Positions 6,701-8,963 of a DNA stretch of 8,963 nt are shown in pieces (the stretch's first letter is position 1; the number at the start of each line of letters is the position of its first letter). The notes below the pieces were generated by a model, which worked only from the letters and a program-made list of their open reading frames with translations, was not told where the DNA came from and searched no databases. The position numbers and the translations under genes are program-made. The stretch lies in contig CALLAG010000194.1 of assembly GCA_938002705.1 (NCBI GenBank), positions 1 to 8,963 on the forward strand. Direction: 5' to 3'. The DNA is from an uncultured Saprospiraceae bacterium. Its GTDB lineage: Bacteria > Bacteroidota > Bacteroidia > Chitinophagales > Saprospiraceae.

Positions 6701-7863
6701 TCATCAGAACTTACTGTAAAGTCTTGTGGACATACGAATGTAGGTGCTACTGTATCTATAACTTCTATAAGCTGAGTACCAAATCGAGAAGAATCTGCAC
6801 CGCAGAACCACTCTCTTACTTCAAAGGTTCTCATAATTCTCTTTCTACAAGGCGTGCTTGGTAGAGCTAAGTCATTAACAATCACTGCGGCGCTGCACAC
6901 TTGACCAAAAGAAGATGGTACAGTCATAGGTCCATCCACAGTGGCTATCGTAGCTCCATCTATAGGTAATAGAGGCACACCCGATGACCCTGATCCACAT
7001 ACTGCAAAAGCAAACCCTATGTTATTAGGCGTACCCATCGTTCCAGATCCTGTCTGTGGCATACATATAATAGGCACACCTGCCGATCCTGACCCAGTAG
7101 GTATAACACCTGATATATATGGCATCGGAAATCCATCATTATTAAATATATAGTTAGGATCACCACATGCGATAGATGCATCTTCTGGAAATATAATACC
7201 ATCAAAATCTACTCTTTCTAAATGTATAGTATGTGTACAGTCTGTGAAATTACCTGACGTCTCATCTATAGCTCTGTATGTTCTTGTAACTATACCCGTG
7301 TAATCAGGATCACAATCCATACTTACTCTGACTTCATCTAACAAAAACACATCAAATGCTCCGCCTCCACATCTTGCAGTTGCTGTGGGAACACCTATAA
7401 CATCAAGAGAACCACATGAGACTGTATCATTTTCTGGACACTGAATTTGTGGTGCTAATTTATATTCTATAGTAACATAACCCCAACAAGAATTAGCAGA
7501 ATTAGCATCTATGACGTGTGCAGAAAAAGTCTGCCCCACATGCGACAACCCAACATTAGGTGGAATCATTGCACTAGTTGTCGTTTCGAGTATTACAGAG
7601 TACATCCCACCAGTACAAGTTGTTGAGAGTGGATTTATAAGCATTGTCGGCGTTATTGTAGCCATACAATTCTCATCCAAACTTACATTAACTTGATTAT
7701 TACACTTCAGCGAGCATTGACTATGCCCATAGTTGACTGATAGACTTACTACCATGAGCAGTAATATTCTATGGATCATAGAGTGTGATGTAAAATGTCT
7801 TGGGAACATTCTACGGATACATATAGCGCTAGCGACTAGCACTTTAAATCGGTAATGGTTCAT
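3790..7863 (-). CDS. large HYR-like surface protein with transthyretin-like, dockerin-like, cohesin-like and T9SS sorting domains
   Basis: A 1357-residue exported protein, probably an adhesin or extracellular scaffold. The signal peptide is best read from Met29 ('MIHRILLLMVVSLSVNYGHS', cleavage before Gln49), so the ATG at 7779 may be the true start; the ATG at 7863 adds 28 odd residues. Residues 50-940 are Cys-rich Ig/HYR-like modules, seen in recurring 'APTFVCPQDFTVSSDEYCEV', 'VNLITYTVRDSCYNSSTCSV' and 'VEPVAICE' type phrases. A Gly/Ser/Pro-rich insert spans 252-300, and a calcium-type 'DTDGDGVND' lies at 862-870. Residues 951-1003 form a transthyretin/carboxypeptidase-regulatory-like domain ('TDADGHYAFPDMPMGSQYIV'). 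Residues 1008-1062 are dockerin-like with two related helices ('LNGVSTLDLVHIQRHIL', 'SHSVTAIDLIELRKLIL'), and 'IGDVNG' follows at 1114-1119. Residues 1135-1265 are cohesin-like ('ISGWQMTLEFDADYIEVVGV'). Residues 1272-1357 are a T9SS type A sorting domain ('ILSARPNPW', 'YDVNGRLVYTY', 'AGVYYLKLIT'). It has its own candidate promoter and terminator. Ligand and role are unknown. Confidence 0.9.
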   Translation of the reverse strand: MNHYRFKVLVASAICIRRMFPRHFTSHSMIHRILLLMVVSLSVNYGHSQCSLKCNNQVNVSLDENCMATITPTMLINPLSTTCTGGMYSVILETTTSAMIPPNVGLSHVGQTFSAHVIDANSANSCWGYVTIEYKLAPQIQCPENDTVSCGSLDVIGVPTATARCGGGAFDVFLLDEVRVSMDCDPDYTGIVTRTYRAIDETSGNFTDCTHTIHLERVDFDGIIFPEDASIACGDPNYIFNNDGFPMPYISGVIPTGSGSAGVPIICMPQTGSGTMGTPNNIGFAFAVCGSGSSGVPLLPIDGATIATVDGPMTVPSSFGQVCSAAVIVNDLALPSTPCRKRIMRTFEVREWFCGADSSRFGTQLIEVIDTVAPTFVCPQDFTVSSDEYCEVMVDFPSVDATDGCSNGIIVQIDPVGSPIVNSNGGRGMLQSGVNLITYTVRDSCYNSSTCSVSITVQDQVEPVAICESHTTVALSTAGNTFLNAASVDDGSWDGCGIDRFEVRRMTTDCNPMDTLFGERVEFCCTDAGAEVMVVFRVYDKSGNVNDCMVRVNVQDKLPSTLECPLSVNVDCRLAFDRDTLSIAFGDAKLIGDCSSTDTLVEIPIFNINQCNIGTITRTFNLLKDDNMTVLDSCKQLITITNDTPFVPSNIQWPLDYTSTAGICSPDEVNPEDLDPPFAYPSFLAGDDQCSMLGFSHDDKLVTSTLGGQCFRIERTWSVIDWCDDTGTTFAQYTDPNGPQIIDVRNTVAPTTDAFDPILVESQFVDCTSGLIEYTRTGTSACMGDLEWSYVVRDLGGNQMASGDTNVFSQVLVAALYDVEWTISDQCNNTIVQNQMLTVRNTKAPTPVCMNNLSVELDTPIDTDGDGVNDQEIKELWASDFDGGSYQACNNPITLSISPDPTETNITFTCDSIGVRTVRLYVTDNVTMAQDYCSLNVTITDGGMCGDSERVVVQGDIYTENFENVEDVEVTLVNGDAMEMTDADGHYAFPDMPMGSQYIVAPQKDVDYLNGVSTLDLVHIQRHILNIQELNSPYKLIAADADDSHSVTAIDLIELRKLILGVNDELPQNSSWRFVDADHQFIDALNPWVFDMPEDYFINQLDSDMAIDFIGVKIGDVNGSVIANVESNVIENRASRWPLSFTIEEKILKEGQNDVIAFYSDSYERISGWQMTLEFDADYIEVVGVESDIVDIDDSHYNIASQNEGWITISYNTEEPLDIDPTEAIFRLVVKAKNQVVSSDLISITSKVTPSEAYRGINEIVDIHLKTQEVSMLSILSARPNPWKDHTDIEFVITEEGSCKWEVYDVNGRLVYTYDTAYNEGTHNFRIDRSHLPTAGVYYLKLITEHTSADYKLMVLE
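6968..7099 (-). repeat. three degenerate repeats encoding [TC]GSG-x-x-G-[VT]-P
   Basis: Three related DNA units of about 32 nt lie near 6968-7000, 7022-7053 and 7068-7099 inside the large surface-protein gene. They encode TGSGSAGVPII (residues 256-266), TGSGTMGTPNN (271-281) and CGSGSSGVPLL (289-299). The spacing is 15 and then 18 residues. The similarity at both DNA and peptide level suggests local duplication followed by drift within an insert of one Ig/HYR-like module. Confidence 0.55.
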
Positions 7864-7993
7864 AAATTGGGATTTATAAACTTGGGTTTTAAAAAATCGG
7901 TTGCTGCATAATATCTATAAATAAGAGCTGTCTCCTACTTTAATTAGATATCATTTCTTTACTGTTGTTGGGTATATAAACTTAATCGAATGA

Positions 7994-8022
7994 CAAACAT
8001 ATGTATTACATATTAAAACAAA
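7994..8022 (-). promoter_or_regulatory. candidate Bacteroidota promoter for the large surface-protein gene
   Basis: On the minus strand TTTG (complement of 8019-8022) is followed after 17 nt by TATGTTTG (complement of 7994-8001). This is a full match to the phylum's TTTG...TAnnTTTG promoter. Transcription would begin near 7987, about 125 nt before the ATG at 7863. The AT-rich background raises the chance of a random match, but the position is right. Confidence 0.5.
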
Positions 8023-8035
8023 TCATAATATGTAA
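8006..8035. repeat. 10-bp inverted repeat around the -33 box, operator candidate
   Basis: TTACATATTA (8006-8015) and TAATATGTAA (8026-8035) are exact reverse complements separated by 10 nt. Their centres are 20 bp apart, about two helical turns, as for a dimeric DNA-binding protein. The intervening bases contain the TTTG -33 box of the candidate promoter, so a bound regulator would block or modulate it. The sequence is nearly all A and T, so chance is a real alternative. Confidence 0.45.
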
Positions 8036-8119
8036 ATATTAACATATCTAATTATTTATATGTATTTAAATTTTTCGATTTTTCTGAACTCCGTTATCGA
8101 GACCTTGCAAAGTTGAATG

Positions 8120-8152
8120 AAAAAACCCCGACGAGCTTACGCTGTCGGGGTT
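8120..8152 (-). terminator. intrinsic terminator of the partial surface-protein gene
   Basis: A GC-rich 9-bp stem (8124-8132 AACCCCGAC with 8144-8152 GTCGGGGTT) can extend inward through AGC/GCT around a TTAC loop, with one bulged G. On the minus strand it ends in six U residues (A run at 8120-8125). It lies 106 nt after the stop codon at 8259, further than the other terminators here. Confidence 0.87.
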
Positions 8153-8161
8153 AGAAATATT

Positions 8162-8175
8162 TAGTGCTAACGAAT
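8162..8175 (-). repeat. 14-nt 3'-UTR element, copy 2
   Basis: TAGTGCTAACGAAT is identical to 3772-3785, in the same orientation and 9 nt before its gene's terminator arm. Here it is 83 nt from the stop codon, whereas copy 1 is 4 nt from its stop. The conserved spacing is therefore to the terminator and not to the coding end. A weak dyad ACGAAT/ATTCGT (8170-8175 with 8184-8189) overlaps it. Confidence 0.6.
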
Positions 8176-8258
8176 TACTTGTTATTCGTGTTGGCCTTTA
8201 ATTAATCACAACTATCTACAATTGACAATCAATCATTAATAGTTAACAATTAAAAAAG

Positions 8259-8963
8259 TTAATCTACCAACATCATCTTGTACTCAGATGTATGTGTATC
8301 TGTTATCATCTTGACATATACTATGCCTGATGACTTCACGTCTGTTCGCTTGATGACCATCGAGTTATTACCTATCTCATAGTTATCTCTATTCATATAC
8401 AGTAACCTTCCACTTGCATCATAGAATTCCCATCTTACTTCTCCAGCTTGATGCATATTGAACTCTATCGTACTTTCATCTATCCATGGGTTCGGATTCG
8501 CAGTTAGAATTTCTGATCTTTCTACCTTCGCATATCTCATCTCGATATTGACGATCTGATTATTCCTGTATGCCTCCTGTGGTGTCACAAGTGATGTCAT
8601 CTCAAATAATCCTTCCGTCGTAATATCTTCTTTAGCTCTATATCTGATCTCGAATATAGCTTCTGATGCATCTGCTGTTCTTGCTTTTACATCATGGTAA
8701 CTTATAGAAACCCAGCCTTCTGACTGTCTCGCCATATTATAGTTGTCTGCTCTAAGATCTAACTTATCACTGCTCACTTCTAATACTTCGATCTTGTCTG
8801 CATCAAACTCTATCGTCCCTTGCCAGCCATTGATATCTTCATAGCTACTTGATCTTACATATGCTGTATGGATCTCTCCTTTCTCTACTTGCTCTTCTTC
8901 TATCGTAAACTCAAGTCCCCATCTCGATGATCTCGTATCTAACGACTTGGTATTCGCATTAGC
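8259..8963 (-). CDS. partial T9SS surface protein, C-terminal part with cohesin-like and sorting domains
   Basis: The frame is open to the right edge, giving the last 234 residues of a larger protein; the GTG at 8777 is only an internal valine codon. The visible part starts in a linker (ANANTKSLDTR), then a cohesin-like domain (about residues 13-145 of the fragment: 'SRWGLEFTIEEE', 'INGWQGTIEFDADKIEVLEV', 'SEGWVSISYHD', 'TSLVTPQEAYR'). A T9SS type A sorting domain follows (about 148-234: 'ILTANPNPWIDESTIEF', 'YDASGRLLYMN', 'YVKMITDTHTSEYKMMLVD'). Both parts align almost without gaps to the C-terminus of the large protein at 3790-7863, so the two are paralogues. By analogy the missing N-terminal part probably carries HYR-like and dockerin-like modules, which is inference. 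It is read leftwards and ends at the terminator at 8120-8152. Confidence 0.9.
   Translation of the reverse strand, partial: ANANTKSLDTRSSRWGLEFTIEEEQVEKGEIHTAYVRSSSYEDINGWQGTIEFDADKIEVLEVSSDKLDLRADNYNMARQSEGWVSISYHDVKARTADASEAIFEIRYRAKEDITTEGLFEMTSLVTPQEAYRNNQIVNIEMRYAKVERSEILTANPNPWIDESTIEFNMHQAGEVRWEFYDASGRLLYMNRDNYEIGNNSMVIKRTDVKSSGIVYVKMITDTHTSEYKMMLVD

Larger units (their letters stand above)
7864..8258. other. intergenic region between the two large surface-protein genes
   Basis: About 395 bp without a gene, very AT-rich from 7864 to 8100. From right to left it holds about 106 nt of 3' UTR of the partial upstream gene with the 14-nt element, that gene's terminator, a featureless stretch (8041-8119), and a candidate promoter overlapped by an inverted repeat. 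A leader of about 125 nt to the ATG at 7863 follows. In the leader, a purine stretch AGTAGGAGACAG (complement of about 7928-7939) resembles a Shine-Dalgarno site but has no suitable start codon close by. Confidence 0.6.

Noticed and set aside
6941..7153. Plus-strand open frame encoding a Pro/Asp-rich peptide with repeats
   Set aside because: The repeats are the complement of the Gly/Ser/Pro repeats in the real minus-strand gene.
1..8963. CRISPR array, tRNA/rRNA gene, insertion sequence or toxin-antitoxin pair
   Set aside because: I found no regularly spaced repeats, no tRNA-like folds, no transposase frames or terminal inverted repeats, and no small paired genes of these types.

Overview
The window looks like a chromosomal segment of a marine or sludge-type Bacteroidota, most likely the Saprospiria/Saprospiraceae. 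This is inferred from family content: T9SS C-terminal sorting domains, a tandem Skp/OmpH pair, a very large Cys-rich HYR-like surface protein with the dockerin-like phrase 'YLNGVSTLDLVHIQRHIL', and signal peptides that all end just before Gln. The DNA is AT-rich. Two upstream sites match the Bacteroidota housekeeping promoter (TTTG, then TAnnTTTG). All six recognised genes lie on the minus strand, so transcription runs right to left.

From right to left: (i) 8259-8963 is the C-terminal end of a second large surface protein that continues past the right edge, closed by a terminator at 8120-8152. (ii) 7864-8119 is a leader/promoter region with a candidate promoter and a 10-bp inverted repeat around its -33 box. 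(iii) 3790-7863 encodes a 1357-residue secreted protein: signal peptide, Cys-rich Ig/HYR-like modules, a transthyretin-like domain, a dockerin-like pair, a cohesin-like domain and a T9SS type A sorting domain. Its terminator is at 3725-3760. (iv) 3665-2081 is a two-gene unit: a very short T9SS cargo protein, then a secreted three-part beta-rich protein. (v) 1751-151 is a three-gene operon with its own promoter: two Skp/OmpH periplasmic chaperone paralogues, then a small secreted NTF2-like protein. It ends at a strong hairpin at 91-125. The first 90 bases may hold the end of a convergent plus-strand gene.

Together the genes suggest an envelope and secretion theme: Skp-type chaperones escort outer-membrane proteins through the periplasm, while the T9SS cargo proteins are exported through the type IX system and displayed or released at the surface. 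The two large surface proteins (complete and partial) are clear paralogues through their cohesin-like and sorting domains. They also share a 14-nt element between stop codon and terminator, which points to duplication of a whole 3' module. I see no RNA gene, CRISPR array, insertion sequence or phage element. Nothing here is clearly a new defence or mobile system; the most unusual items are the cohesin/dockerin/T9SS architecture, the shared 3' element and the operator-like repeat.
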